Both the position numbers and the translations under genes were made by a program. A model generated the notes under the pieces. That model was given only the letters and a program-made list of their open reading frames with translations. It was not told the DNA's origin and did not search any database. A DNA stretch of 54,134 nt from Salipiger pentaromativorans. Its GTDB lineage: Bacteria > Pseudomonadota > Alphaproteobacteria > Rhodobacterales > Rhodobacteraceae. Shown here piece by piece: positions 7,471 to 16,458 of this stretch; within the stretch, counting starts at the first letter, position 1, and each line of letters begins with the position of its first letter. The stretch is taken from positions 1 to 54,134 of the forward strand of contig NZ_JAMDHK010000024.1 in the NCBI RefSeq assembly GCF_024721115.1, in the 5' to 3' direction.

Positions 7471-10107
7471 TCAGGCGCCTTGCTTGTCCAGATCGGCCAG
7501 GATCTCGCGCAGCCGTCCTCCGTAACGCTTGGCGATCGCCTGGGCCGAGAAATTTTCCCGGATGAAGGCATAGGCGGCATCGGCCTTGGCCAGCCGGGCG
7601 GCGGGATCGTCATAGGCGGCGCGCATCTGGCGGGCGGCATCCTCGACGCTGGGTTCGGCCCATTTCGACTCCGGCCGCACGAAGATGTAATCGCCGTGCT
7701 TCAGCGGCACCTCCTCGTAATCCACCAGCCAGGCGGTCTCGTCCGAGCAGAAATCCATATTGCCGGAATAGGCGGTGCAGATCACCGGCACCTTCAGCGC
7801 CATGGCCTCGATCATGCCAAAGCCCCAGCCCTCGGACTTGTGCAGCGAGACATAGCAGTCCGACCCGGCCTTGAGCTTGAGCAGGTTCCGGTAGCTGAGC
7901 GTCTCGTTCATCACCACGATGCGCGGATCGTTGACGATGATCGAATCCACCCGGTCCCAGAGCTGCACCTGCACCGGATCGAAGACGCTGTCGCGGTTCT
8001 GCGTCTTGACCACCAGCCGGGCGTTGGGCACGCCCTCGAAGGCCTTCTGGAAGGCGCGGAGCACGCTCACCGGGTTCTTGCGCTGCACGAAGGAGAAGCT
8101 GTCGAAGGCCACCAGACAGACGAAATGGCTGTCGTCGAAGCGGAAGCGGCGCTTCACATAGGCGCGGGCCTCCTCGCGGCTGATATCGTCGATCTCTTCA
8201 TAGCACATGCCGACATTGACCACCGGCTTGCCCTTGGAATCGGGCTGGTAGATCTGCACGCCGTATTCGGTCGAGACCCAGATCTCGTCGAGCATCTCCA
8301 TGCCGAGGTAGTGGCAATAGGCGGGCTGATCCAGCTCCCAGAAGAAATAGCCGATATTGTAGCGGCCCGAGAACACATCGGGCTGATAGGCATAGGCGAG
8401 CGGCGTGGATTCCGCGTTCAGATGGATCAGGTTGATCCTGGCGGGGCCGTAATCCTCGATCAGCGTGTCCGAGGAGAAGCCCTCGGGCGCGGGGTTGTCG
8501 AGATCGAAATCCACCCCGCGGATATTGAGCCCGGTCTCGCGCAGGATGGCGGCGGACAGCCGCGTCGCCTGGCCCAGCCCCGAGGCCTTGGCCAGCGGGC
8601 CGATGAGCTGCACATCGACCGTCTCGCGCGTCGGGTCGGGGAGGGGCAGGGCGGCGGCCTCGAAGCGGTTGCCCTCGCGGTCGCGGGTCAGGAAGGAATA
8701 GCTGTCGAGATCGAAGAATTTCAGGCGCAGCGCCGCGGCATAGCGGTCGCGGGGCATCCGGATATATTCCGGCGTCTCGTCCGCGTCCGCGTCGCTCTCG
8801 TCCTCGCTCTCCGCGTCCCCGGGTTTCGCCGATTTGCCGGAGGGGAGGGGCAGGCTGTTCAGCCCGTTGAGGAACAGCTCGAAATCCGAGGCCTCGTTCT
8901 CGTTTTCGGGATTGGGCGCCAGCAGCTTGTCGATCAGGTTGCGCGGCACGTAGCGCAGCAGGTCGGGCCGGATCGCCGCGTGCAGCAGGATGGCCAGCAC
9001 CAGCGTCTTGCGGCCCTCGGTCGCGCCGGGATCGAGGAAATGCAGCTTGGGGCTGTCGAGGAAGTAGCGCTCGGTGAAATAGCTCAGCGGATAGGCATCG
9101 AGCCGCCGCGAGGGATGCACGCCGCGCAGGAAATCCGCGAAGCGGTCGGGCACGAGGCAATCCTCGAAATACATATGCGTCACGTCCTGATGCGCCCACC
9201 AGAACAGGATGTTCATATAGCTGTCGCGATCGTTGAGATTCATCTGCGACAGCATGTCGGCGCGGCCCGACAGCCGCCACCACATGATCCGGCTCAGCGT
9301 GAAGGTCTGGCCCGCCATGACCAGGGGGGCGTTGAGATAATCCAGCAGCCCGCGCGACAGCGGGATGCGGCGTTTCTCCTGGCCGCGATAGGCGGTCAGA
9401 TACCAGTAGAGATAGCGGTCCTGGCTCTCGAGCCCCTTCTCGACGGCGTAATGCTCGTCCATCCGGTAGCGGTAGCGCACGTAATCCAGATAGGCGGGCT
9501 GGCCGCTTTCGGGGATCTCGGGGATCAGCCGGTCGGTGGTGAACATGGTGCCGTGGCGCTCGAAGAGCGGCTGTTCGACCTGCGGCAGCGGGCCCTCGGG
9601 CAGCGGCGTGTCCTCGAGCAGCTCCAGCATCGCCGTCAGCTCGGGTTGCAGCGCGTGGCGGCAGCGCGCCACGTCGTCGTCATCGACCTTGGGGTTGCTG
9701 TCATCGACGGTGAGCTGCAGCGCCCCGAGCTCGATGCCATTCTCGCCCTGGGTGCGGACGCTCACATGGCCGTCGGCCTGGGCGATCTTCTGGTACAGCG
9801 TCTCGGACAGGCCGAACTGGAAGCCGCAGGCGGCCTCGCCGCCGGTGGCGGCGCGCACATCCTCGCGGATCGCATCGGCGATGCCCGCGTCCAGCAGCGT
9901 GTCGCCGGCATAGAGGCCGATCGGAACCCGGCCCTTCTTGCTGTCGCGGTAGATGACCCAGCCGCGGATCACCCCCTCTTCCGAGAGCCCGTCCACATGG
10001 CCGCGGTAGCGGCCATGGTATTGGTGTCCGTTGCTGTCGATCGGACCTTTCAGCAGGCGGCGTGCGGTGGCACGGAGCGTCGAGGTCAGGGAGGCGCCGG
10101 TGGTCAT
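7471..10107 (-). CDS. Large glycosyltransferase, family 4 type
   Basis: An 878-residue protein with a GT-B glycosyltransferase at the C-terminus. The donor-site motif HKSEGWGFGMIEAMALKVP followed by VICTAYSGNMDF, at about residues 770-800, is typical of GT4. NIGYFFWELDQP and DEIWVSTEYGVQIY belong to the acceptor half of this family. Residues 30-130 form a separate beta-type region (GHVDGLSEEGVIRGWVIYRD) often placed in front of capsule-type glycosyltransferases. The middle 350 residues are long and helical, with an acidic low-complexity patch (ESEDESDADADE). It lies 33 bp from gmd and 6 bp from the sulfotransferase-SGNH gene, so all are probably cotranscribed. The donor may be a GDP-sugar made by manC and gmd; this is inference. 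Confidence 0.88.
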   Translation of the reverse strand: MTTGASLTSTLRATARRLLKGPIDSNGHQYHGRYRGHVDGLSEEGVIRGWVIYRDSKKGRVPIGLYAGDTLLDAGIADAIREDVRAATGGEAACGFQFGLSETLYQKIAQADGHVSVRTQGENGIELGALQLTVDDSNPKVDDDDVARCRHALQPELTAMLELLEDTPLPEGPLPQVEQPLFERHGTMFTTDRLIPEIPESGQPAYLDYVRYRYRMDEHYAVEKGLESQDRYLYWYLTAYRGQEKRRIPLSRGLLDYLNAPLVMAGQTFTLSRIMWWRLSGRADMLSQMNLNDRDSYMNILFWWAHQDVTHMYFEDCLVPDRFADFLRGVHPSRRLDAYPLSYFTERYFLDSPKLHFLDPGATEGRKTLVLAILLHAAIRPDLLRYVPRNLIDKLLAPNPENENEASDFELFLNGLNSLPLPSGKSAKPGDAESEDESDADADETPEYIRMPRDRYAAALRLKFFDLDSYSFLTRDREGNRFEAAALPLPDPTRETVDVQLIGPLAKASGLGQATRLSAAILRETGLNIRGVDFDLDNPAPEGFSSDTLIEDYGPARINLIHLNAESTPLAYAYQPDVFSGRYNIGYFFWELDQPAYCHYLGMEMLDEIWVSTEYGVQIYQPDSKGKPVVNVGMCYEEIDDISREEARAYVKRRFRFDDSHFVCLVAFDSFSFVQRKNPVSVLRAFQKAFEGVPNARLVVKTQNRDSVFDPVQVQLWDRVDSIIVNDPRIVVMNETLSYRNLLKLKAGSDCYVSLHKSEGWGFGMIEAMALKVPVICTAYSGNMDFCSDETAWLVDYEEVPLKHGDYIFVRPESKWAEPSVEDAARQMRAAYDDPAARLAKADAAYAFIRENFSAQAIAKRYGGRLREILADLDKQGA

Positions 10108-10140
10108 CTGGATGCTGTCCTGTTGCTGGGCGTGAAGGGC

Positions 10141-11154
10141 TCAGGCGAGTGCGTCGTAATCGGCCTTGGCCATCATCTGTGCCAGCCCGCGCACATCGAC
10201 CCTGGCCTCCCAGCCCAGTTTGTCGCGTGCCTTGGAGGGATCGCCGATCAGCAGATCGACCTCGGCGGGGCGGTAGAATTTCGGATTGACCTTCATCACC
10301 TGCTTGCCGGTCTTGCGGTCGGTGGCGGTCTCGGTCTCGGCCGCGCCCTGCCAGTCCAGATCCATGCCCAGCTCTTCGGCGGCAAAGGTGAAGAAATCGC
10401 GGATCGTGGTGGTCACCCCGGTGGCCAGCACGTAATCGTCGGCCTCGTCCTGCTGCAGCATGCGCCACATGCCCTCGACGTAATCGCCGGCAAAGCCCCA
10501 GTCGCGCTTGGCGTCCATATTGCCCAGCTCCACCGGCTTGTCGCCGCTGCGGGCCAGCGCCGCGAGGCCGAGGGTGATCTTGCGGGTGACGAATTCCTTG
10601 CCGCGCAGCGGGCTCTCGTGGTTGAACAGGATCCCCGAGCTGGCATGCAGGCCAAAGCTCTCGCGGAAGTTCATCGTCATGTGATGGCCCAGCACCTTGG
10701 CCACGCCATAGGGCGAGCGCGGGTAGAGCCGGGTGGTTTCCTTCTGCGGCACTTCCTGCACCAGCCCGAACATCTCGGAGGTCGAGGCCTGGTAGAAGCG
10801 GGTCTCGGGGCGCAGGGTGCGCAGCGTGTCGAGGATGCGCACCACCGCCATGCCGTCGGCTTCGGAAGTGTAGACCGGCAGCTCCCAGGAGGCGCCGACA
10901 AAGCTCTGCGCGGCGAGGTTGTAGAACTCGTCCATCGGGATGTCGCGGATGGTGCGGAAGATGTTGTTCTGCTCGGTCAGGTCGAACTCGTGCAGATGCA
11001 CCTTGTCGGCAACGCCCAGGGCTTCCAGCCGGGGGCTCTCGGGCTGCGAGATCCGGCGCACACCGCCATGCACCTCATAGCCCTTGTCCACGAGAAGTTT
11101 CGCCAGGTAGGCCCCATCCTGGCCGGTGATACCTGTGATGAACGCAGTTTTCAT
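10141..11154 (-). CDS. gmd: GDP-mannose 4,6-dehydratase
   Basis: A 337-residue extended short-chain dehydrogenase. It converts GDP-D-mannose to GDP-4-keto-6-deoxy-D-mannose, the precursor of GDP-L-fucose, GDP-D-rhamnose or related sugars. The NADP-binding motif FITGITGQDGAYLAKLL is at residues 5-21. The catalytic set is visible as STSEMFG and YPRSPYGVAK (YxxxK). NHESPLRGKEFVTRKI and RDWGFAGDYVEGMW are specific to Gmd. Length is within the family range. No partner reductase or epimerase (GMER/fcl, rmd) is present in the window. A 403-bp gap lies upstream, so this gene probably has its own promoter. GACCAAATAAAGG just before the ATG provides an AAAGG ribosome site. Confidence 0.96.
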   Translation of the reverse strand: MKTAFITGITGQDGAYLAKLLVDKGYEVHGGVRRISQPESPRLEALGVADKVHLHEFDLTEQNNIFRTIRDIPMDEFYNLAAQSFVGASWELPVYTSEADGMAVVRILDTLRTLRPETRFYQASTSEMFGLVQEVPQKETTRLYPRSPYGVAKVLGHHMTMNFRESFGLHASSGILFNHESPLRGKEFVTRKITLGLAALARSGDKPVELGNMDAKRDWGFAGDYVEGMWRMLQQDEADDYVLATGVTTTIRDFFTFAAEELGMDLDWQGAAETETATDRKTGKQVMKVNPKFYRPAEVDLLIGDPSKARDKLGWEARVDVRGLAQMMAKADYDALA

Positions 11155-11557
11155 GTTTCTTGTCGCCTTTATTTGGTCACCAGGACATGCGCCCCGGTCG
11201 GTCGTGCAGGGCCGTCTTGCCGGAAGGGTGATACCCTCGGGTCATTTTTTGCGCAACGACATAGGAAAACAGCCTCCCGGCGCCGGCCGGGCGGGTGTGG
11301 CAGAAGGGCTCTCGCAGGTCGATGTGGAGCGTTGTCACGGGGCGGGGCGAGGCGCGGTGGCGCGTCATGAGCGGGGCTTTCCGGATGGACTGTGTCATGA
11401 AAGTGTCGCGCCGTCCGGCAGGCGGCCGTTGCAGCGGCCCGCCGGGGATGTTTCGCAAGGCCGGCCGCAGAGACGAGGCGGAGCCGGGAGGCGTGCCGAT
11501 GTACAATGGAATTGTGTGCAATGTCGCTTCTGGCCGGGAAGGTGACCGCGCCTTTCC
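11155..11557. other. 403-bp intergenic gap between gmd and the upstream glycosyltransferase unit
   Basis: Reading frames here are short and lack family features, so no gene is called. On the minus strand a weak promoter-like pair can be drawn: TTGCGC at 11251-11256 and TATCAC at 11228-11233, 17 bases apart and about 75 bases upstream of gmd. An AGGGT/ACCCT mini-hairpin overlaps it. The rest looks like GC-rich spacer or decayed coding sequence. Confidence 0.4.
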
Positions 11558-12679
11558 TTATGTCGCCCATCGCACCGGAATATCGGTGTCGATCTGGTTG
11601 TAGCCCCAGGCATTGCGCAATTGCTGCCGGAACCGGTTGGGTTTGAACTGCAGATGCAGCCCGTCTTTCGGCGTGACCTCGCAGCCCGCGGGGGCCAGCG
11701 CGTCGCGCCAGAAATCCGGCATGAGCACGGCATCGCCGATATTGATCCCCTCGAGCCCGACCGAGAAACTGTCATGCGAGAAGCCGGGGATCAGGTAATG
11801 CCCGGTCTTGCCGAAATAGCGCGCCTCGAGCACGCAGCTCGACGACAGCGCCGCCACGCCGGTGAGGTTGTGATGCGAGACCAGGCGGTAGAAGTTGTCC
11901 GTGGTGACCGTGTTGTCGGGCAGGCTGGACTGCAGCTTGGCGAGCACCTGTTTCTGCGGCTCCAGCGGGTGTTCCTTGATCAGCACATGGTCGTAATCCT
12001 TGGCGATCTCCAGCAGCCGGTCGTAATGGTCGAGCACGGTGGTGAAGCGCCCGTTCTCGATCACCACCTTGTCGAAGCTGGTCTGCAGGATCAGCAGCAG
12101 GCTGTTGGGCCGCGGCGGCTGCGGGTTGGCCTTGGCCACGTTCGAGGACAGCACCCCTGCCTGCAGGCGGATGAGCGCCTCGGGCACCTCGTAGGCACGG
12201 ATCGCCTCGGTGATCTCGGGGCTGCTGGCGCTGGCTTCGAACAGCAGATCGTCCAGGAAGCGCACCGGCGACAGCGAACAATCGATAAAGGCGATGTCGT
12301 GACGGTTCAGGAAATGCACCAGATAGGGCGGGATCTCGAAGCCGATGACCAGGCTGTTGCCGAAGAAGCGCAGGAACATGTCCTCGACCATGCCCGGCAG
12401 GGTTTCGGCGGCGAAGAGCTTGGGCCAGTTGTGGATGGTCGGCTTTTGCCAGAACATCTCGTAGATCGAGGCGACGGCGTTGCGGTCCAGCCGGGACTGG
12501 TTGACCCAGTTGTTGTCCCAATGGACGATCTCGCAGGGCAGCCCGGTGGCCATCTGCACCGGCACTTCCAGCAGCTTCGCGAGCCAGTGGATGTTCTCGT
12601 GCTGGGTCGGGCGCAGCGCGGCCACCGACGGGCGCAGGAAATCCCCGGTGAAGACGATTTTCTCGATTGGCATGCTCAT
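11558..12679 (-). CDS. Capsule-polysaccharide-type glycosyltransferase (KpsC/KpsS-like)
   Basis: A 373-residue cytosolic protein. VLIKEHPLEPQKQVLAKL near residue 235 and GVAALSSSCVLEARYFGK near residue 280 recall the 'HP' and 'SSV..EA' motifs of Capsule_synth proteins and GT-B beta-Kdo or capsule glycosyltransferases. The N-terminus has HENIHWLAKLLEVP and HWDNNW. It overlaps the upstream GT4 gene by 4 bp and lies downstream of kdsA, kdsB and kdsD. A Kdo- or capsule-linker transferase role is therefore attractive but inferred. It ends 403 bp before gmd, marking the end of a transcription unit. Confidence 0.6.
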   Translation of the reverse strand: MSMPIEKIVFTGDFLRPSVAALRPTQHENIHWLAKLLEVPVQMATGLPCEIVHWDNNWVNQSRLDRNAVASIYEMFWQKPTIHNWPKLFAAETLPGMVEDMFLRFFGNSLVIGFEIPPYLVHFLNRHDIAFIDCSLSPVRFLDDLLFEASASSPEITEAIRAYEVPEALIRLQAGVLSSNVAKANPQPPRPNSLLLILQTSFDKVVIENGRFTTVLDHYDRLLEIAKDYDHVLIKEHPLEPQKQVLAKLQSSLPDNTVTTDNFYRLVSHHNLTGVAALSSSCVLEARYFGKTGHYLIPGFSHDSFSVGLEGINIGDAVLMPDFWRDALAPAGCEVTPKDGLHLQFKPNRFRQQLRNAWGYNQIDTDIPVRWAT

Positions 12680-13803
12680 GCGGCGGCCCCCAGTTTTTCG
12701 GCGCGGACGGCCGCCAGGATGTGGCGGAACGGCTCGGTCCAGGCTTCGCTCGGTTCGGCGACGACATTCTGGATGATCTGCTTGGAAAGCTGCATCCGCT
12801 GGCGGTAATCGCCCAGCAGGGCGCCGATCTGATAGGCGAAGGTTTCCTTGTCGTTCGCGATCAGCGGATCGGGGATCAGGTGGCGCATGCCGCGGGCCCC
12901 CTCGTCCGAGGTCAGGATCGGCACGCCGTAGCAGATCGCTTCCAGCGTCTTGGTCTTGACGCCGCCGCCGGCATAGGTCGGGTTCAGCGCCAGATCGACC
13001 TGGCTGTAGATGTCCGCCAGATCCTCGATCCGGTCGTGGTTGATCACGTTGGTGTTGGACGGCCGGAACTCGGGCACCGTCACGTTGCCGACGATATGCA
13101 GGTTGGTCTCCCGACCGACCAGCGGCATCACCTCGCGCAGCAGATAGGCCAGCGTCATGTCGTTCACGTCGCTCTTGGCGGCAATGAACAGCAGATCCTG
13201 CGCCGAGGTCTTGTTGCGGTAGATGTTGCGCACCGGCAGGCGGAAGGGCGCGGTGACGATCGGGATCTGCGTCATCTTCACGAATTCCGCCTGATCCTCG
13301 TCCGACATGGCAATCGCGAGATCGTAATAGTCGAGCTCGGCGCCCTCGGTTTCCGGCGTCATCGAGAAGGTGGGGGTCAGCCCGTGCATGGCAAAGGAGC
13401 GCGTGCGCTGGGACTGGCAGTCATGGGTGTCGATGATGCGCACGATCTGCGGCGCGAGATGTTCGATCATCCATTTGCGGTTGAAATAGGGGGTCAGGAC
13501 CGCGTCGAACCCGTTGCTCTCGATGTAATGCTTGATGCTCCGGACCGTCATCTGACGGTCCGGGCGCACGCCGGGGATGTCGGCAAGGCCCTGGGTCTTG
13601 TCGAGATCCTTCAGGTGCTTGCGGTCGATCAGCGTATAAGGCGCCTGGTTGGCGAAGGGTCTGTATTTGCCATGCAGCGTGACGCTGCTGATCACCGTCA
13701 GGTCGCAGACGGTGCTGAGAGACTGGCAGAGACTCTCGTAACGAATTGCGGTGCCGACATTGGCTTCCCAGTAGGGGAAATCGCACAGAGCTGCAATTTT
13801 CAT
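12676..13803 (-). CDS. Glycosyltransferase family 4-type
   Basis: A 375-residue GT-B glycosyltransferase beginning MKIAALCDFPYWEANVGTA. The C-terminal half carries LLFIAAKSDVNDM, then DLADIYSQVDLALNPTYAGG and GVKTKTLEAICYGVPILTSD. The last of these is the nucleotide-sugar site with the E-x7-E-like pattern of GT4. It shares 4-bp ATGA overlaps with both neighbours, so the three genes 14669-11558 are translationally coupled. There is no signal peptide or membrane segment, so it probably acts at the cytoplasmic face on a lipid- or Kdo-primed acceptor. Sugar specificity cannot be read from sequence. Confidence 0.88.
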   Translation of the reverse strand: MKIAALCDFPYWEANVGTAIRYESLCQSLSTVCDLTVISSVTLHGKYRPFANQAPYTLIDRKHLKDLDKTQGLADIPGVRPDRQMTVRSIKHYIESNGFDAVLTPYFNRKWMIEHLAPQIVRIIDTHDCQSQRTRSFAMHGLTPTFSMTPETEGAELDYYDLAIAMSDEDQAEFVKMTQIPIVTAPFRLPVRNIYRNKTSAQDLLFIAAKSDVNDMTLAYLLREVMPLVGRETNLHIVGNVTVPEFRPSNTNVINHDRIEDLADIYSQVDLALNPTYAGGGVKTKTLEAICYGVPILTSDEGARGMRHLIPDPLIANDKETFAYQIGALLGDYRQRMQLSKQIIQNVVAEPSEAWTEPFRHILAAVRAEKLGAAA

Positions 13804-14669
13804 GTATCGGCCTGTTGTTCCGGATCGGTTTCCAGTTCAAACGGTTTGATGTCCCCGGTTTCGGGCGCGGCGCTTTCGGCCTCTTCGCTGTCCGGCCGGG
13901 CAGGGCGGCAGGTGAAGCGCGAGATATTGGCGCCCAGCAGCCGGGTGTCGCGTTCGTTGGGCTGCCGGAAATCGGTCATGACGAATTCGACCGGAAGGTA
14001 ATTCGCGGATTTCAGGGTCTCGCCTTCCAGCTCCAGCCGCGCGGTGAACTGCGTGGGGTTGGTCTCGTTGGGGATGATCTCGGCTTCCGTCTCGCCGGCG
14101 CGGATGGTCAGCCCGGCAAGCTGTTCGGTGTCGAGCACGCTGCCCGAGATCTCGACGACCTGATCGACCGTTCCCAGATGCGGCAGGCAGGCGACCGAGA
14201 CGTCGCCCGGGCGCATCCAGCGGTGCACATTGCCGTCGGAGCGTTCCAGCGGATGCCAGCCGAAGGCCAGGACCGAGGGTTCGAAGCCGAAGCTCTTGGT
14301 GACCCGGGTCATGGTCTCGAGCCGTTCGCCATAGGCCGAGATCGCCAGCGGGTCCTCGTAGATCTTGGCCGGATCCTGTTCGAAGCGGTTCTCGATCTCC
14401 AGCCGCAGCAGGTAGAGCTGGGCCTGGATCTGCGAGATGCGCTTGTTGACCTGCTTGTAGAGTTCCTCGGGGGTCAGGGCCGACCCGATGGCATTGTTTT
14501 CCTCGAAGACCGAGGCGATGTAATCGGGCACATTGCCCAGAACCTTCATGTCGATCTGGGTGCCGACGTGGTGGCGGGTGCGGTCGAGCTGCATCAGGAT
14601 ACTGACCTGCTCGGCGATCGCCGCGATGCTCTCGTCATTCATCGGCCGGGTCGCGTGTGTCTCTTGCAT
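13800..14669 (-). CDS. Unknown protein between kdsA and glycosyltransferases, helical then beta-rich
   Basis: A 289-residue protein whose family I do not recognise. Residues 1-60 are helical (AAIAEQVSILMQLDRTRHH). Residues 70-115 are probably coiled-coil (YKQVNKRISQIQAQLYLLRL). From about residue 135 it becomes beta-rich, with paired strands such as VVEISGSVLDTEQLAGLTI. An acidic tail rich in Glu and Pro ends the protein. There is no signal peptide, membrane span or catalytic motif. It overlaps the GT4 gene by 4 bp and lies 40 bp after kdsA, which implies a part in Kdo/capsule assembly. It might be a scaffold, chain-length or carbohydrate-binding subunit; that is a guess. ATG at 14669 is preferred over 14642 because of an upstream AAAGGA. 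Confidence 0.75.
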   Translation of the reverse strand: MQETHATRPMNDESIAAIAEQVSILMQLDRTRHHVGTQIDMKVLGNVPDYIASVFEENNAIGSALTPEELYKQVNKRISQIQAQLYLLRLEIENRFEQDPAKIYEDPLAISAYGERLETMTRVTKSFGFEPSVLAFGWHPLERSDGNVHRWMRPGDVSVACLPHLGTVDQVVEISGSVLDTEQLAGLTIRAGETEAEIIPNETNPTQFTARLELEGETLKSANYLPVEFVMTDFRQPNERDTRLLGANISRFTCRPARPDSEEAESAAPETGDIKPFELETDPEQQADT

Positions 14670-14709
14670 GGTTTCGGAAATCCTTTGCTGAAAGCCGGTT
14701 GGGGGGATC

Positions 14710-15558
14710 TTAGGCCGAAAGCGGCAGGATGGGGTCCTGGGATTTGCTCAGATCGTCCAGCGCCCTCAGCTGGCCGATCAGCTTGCCCATGAGATCCACC
14801 GGGATCATGTTCGGCCCGTCGGAGGGGGCGTTGTCGGGGTCTTCGTGGGTTTCGATGAACAGCCCCGAAACGCCCACGGCCACCGCCGCGCGCGCCAGCA
14901 CCGGGGCGAATTCGCGCTGGCCGCCCGAGGTCGTGCCCTGGCCGCCGGGCTGCTGCACCGAATGGGTGGCGTCGAAGACCACCGGGTAACCGGTCTGCCC
15001 CATGATCGGCAGGCCGCGGAAATCGGAAACCAGCGTGTTGTAGCCGAAGGAGGTGCCGCGGTCGCAGAGCATGATGTTCTCGTTGCCGGTCGAGGCGATC
15101 TTGGCGGCGACGTTCTTCATGTCCCAGGGCGCCAGGAACTGGCCCTTCTTGACGTTGATGGCGCAGCCGGTCTTGCCGGCGGCGAGCAGCAGGTCGGTCT
15201 GCCGGCACAGGAAGGCCGGGATCTGGATCACGTCCACGACCTCGCCCGCGGGGGCGCATTGCGCCGCGTCATGCACATCGGTCAGCACCGGCACGCCGAA
15301 TTCGTCGCGGATCTTCGACAGGATGGTCAGCCCCTCTTCCATCCCGAGCCCGCGCTGGGTGGTGATCGAGGAGCGGTTGGCCTTGTCGTAGCTGGCCTTG
15401 AAGACGAATTTGGTGCCGGTGGGCGCGCAGGCCTCGGCGATCTTCTCGGCCATCATGCGGGCATGGTCGAGGCTTTCGAGCTGGCAGGGGCCGGTGATCA
15501 GGAAAATCGGGTTCTGGCCGCCAACGGGAATGTCGCGAATGGTGATGGTTTTGGTCAT
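14710..15558 (-). CDS. kdsA: 3-deoxy-8-phosphooctulonate synthase (Kdo-8-P synthase)
   Basis: A 282-residue cytosolic aldolase-type enzyme condensing phosphoenolpyruvate with D-arabinose-5-phosphate to Kdo-8-phosphate. Hallmarks are [72 protein letters not shown] and [12 protein letters not shown], in the family order and at family length. It lies between kdsB, 107 bp upstream, and an unknown protein, 40 bp downstream. With kdsB and kdsD it gives three of the four steps to CMP-Kdo. KdsC phosphatase is not in the window. In many Gram-negatives kdsA is chromosomal for LPS, so this copy may be dedicated to capsule. Confidence 0.97.
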   Translation of the reverse strand: MTKTITIRDIPVGGQNPIFLITGPCQLESLDHARMMAEKIAEACAPTGTKFVFKASYDKANRSSITTQRGLGMEEGLTILSKIRDEFGVPVLTDVHDAAQCAPAGEVVDVIQIPAFLCRQTDLLLAAGKTGCAINVKKGQFLAPWDMKNVAAKIASTGNENIMLCDRGTSFGYNTLVSDFRGLPIMGQTGYPVVFDATHSVQQPGGQGTTSGGQREFAPVLARAAVAVGVSGLFIETHEDPDNAPSDGPNMIPVDLMGKLIGQLRALDDLSKSQDPILPLSA

Positions 15559-15665
15559 GTGTTTACCAGTCAGTCCTGGAGAAAAAAGTTTTGCTTGTGA
15601 AAGTCATGCGGTCAGGAGCGGGGGCTGTCCAGCCCCGCCCGGGTCGGGTGGTGGGCTTCCGCCGG

Positions 15666-16454
15666 TCACAGCGCCTCCAGCGCCGCTTCGATGCGCGGCA
15701 CATCGGTGGGGTTGTTGAGTTCCCAGAACACCCGGCCGCGCGCCGAGACCTCGACGCAGCGCACCGGAATGCCGGCATAGAGGAAACGCAGCTGCTCCAG
15801 CCCCTCGAGATTTTCGAGCTGGCAGGCGGGGCGGGCAACGTAATCGCGCAGCGCCGCGGGCCGGTAGGCATAGACCCCCACATGGTGGAACACCGGGATC
15901 GGATCGGGCAGCTTGCCCGGGTCGATATAGGGCAGCACCTCTTTCGAGAAATACAGCGCCCGCATCTGCGCGTCGAACACCGCCGTGGTGCCGCCGACGC
16001 GGCCGTTCTTGCGGTCCTCGACAAAGGCGTCATAGGTGTCGCGGTCGCAGCGCAGCACCGGGGTCGCCATGGACATCTCGGGCTCGGCGCGCATCGCCGC
16101 CACCAGCTCCTCGACGAACCAGGGCGGGGTCAGCGGCGCGTCGCCCTGGAAATTCACCACCAGCTCGGGCTCGGTGCCAAGCTTTTCCAGCGCATCGGCG
16201 CAGCGCGCGGTGCCGTTCTCGCAGCTCTCCGCGGTCATGACGACCTCGCCGCCGAAACCGCGCACCGCCTCGGCGATGCGGTCGTCGTCGGTGGCCACAT
16301 AGACCGCGTCGATGCCGGCGATCTTGCTGGCGGCTTCCCAGCTCATCTGGATCAGGGTCTTTTCGCTGCCATCGGGCTGGCGCAGGGTCGCCAGCGGCTT
16401 GCCCGGGTAGCGGGTCGAGGCGTAGCGGGCGGGAATGAAAATGACGGTCTTCAC
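15666..16454 (-). CDS. kdsB: 3-deoxy-manno-octulosonate cytidylyltransferase (CMP-Kdo synthetase)
   Basis: A 262-residue enzyme transferring CMP from CTP to Kdo. The N-terminal signature VIFIPARYASTRYPGKPLA is followed by YVATDDDRIAEAV, ENGTARCADALEKL and VVNFQGDAPLTP. HVGVYAYRPAALRDYV is the KdsB-specific YxH-type stretch. Length fits the family, including KpsU of group 2 capsule loci. The start is GTG at 16452-16454, only 4 bp after the kdsD stop, so the two are probably cotranscribed and coupled. It acts in the cytosol and supplies the unstable CMP-Kdo donor. Confidence 0.96.
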   Translation of the reverse strand: MKTVIFIPARYASTRYPGKPLATLRQPDGSEKTLIQMSWEAASKIAGIDAVYVATDDDRIAEAVRGFGGEVVMTAESCENGTARCADALEKLGTEPELVVNFQGDAPLTPPWFVEELVAAMRAEPEMSMATPVLRCDRDTYDAFVEDRKNGRVGGTTAVFDAQMRALYFSKEVLPYIDPGKLPDPIPVFHHVGVYAYRPAALRDYVARPACQLENLEGLEQLRFLYAGIPVRCVEVSARGRVFWELNNPTDVPRIEAALEAL

Positions 16455-16458
16455 GGGT

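Noticed and set aside
4609-11370. A 2253-codon open frame on the plus strand, antisense to the sugar operon
   Set aside because: It mirrors the codon pattern of the real minus-strand genes, is His/Arg/Gln/Gly-rich without domains, and crosses true gene borders. Such long antisense frames are normal at this GC content.
11126-11570. Short frames of 100-140 codons on both strands in the gap upstream of gmd
   Set aside because: They lack ribosome sites and family features and overlap one another, so they look like chance frames.
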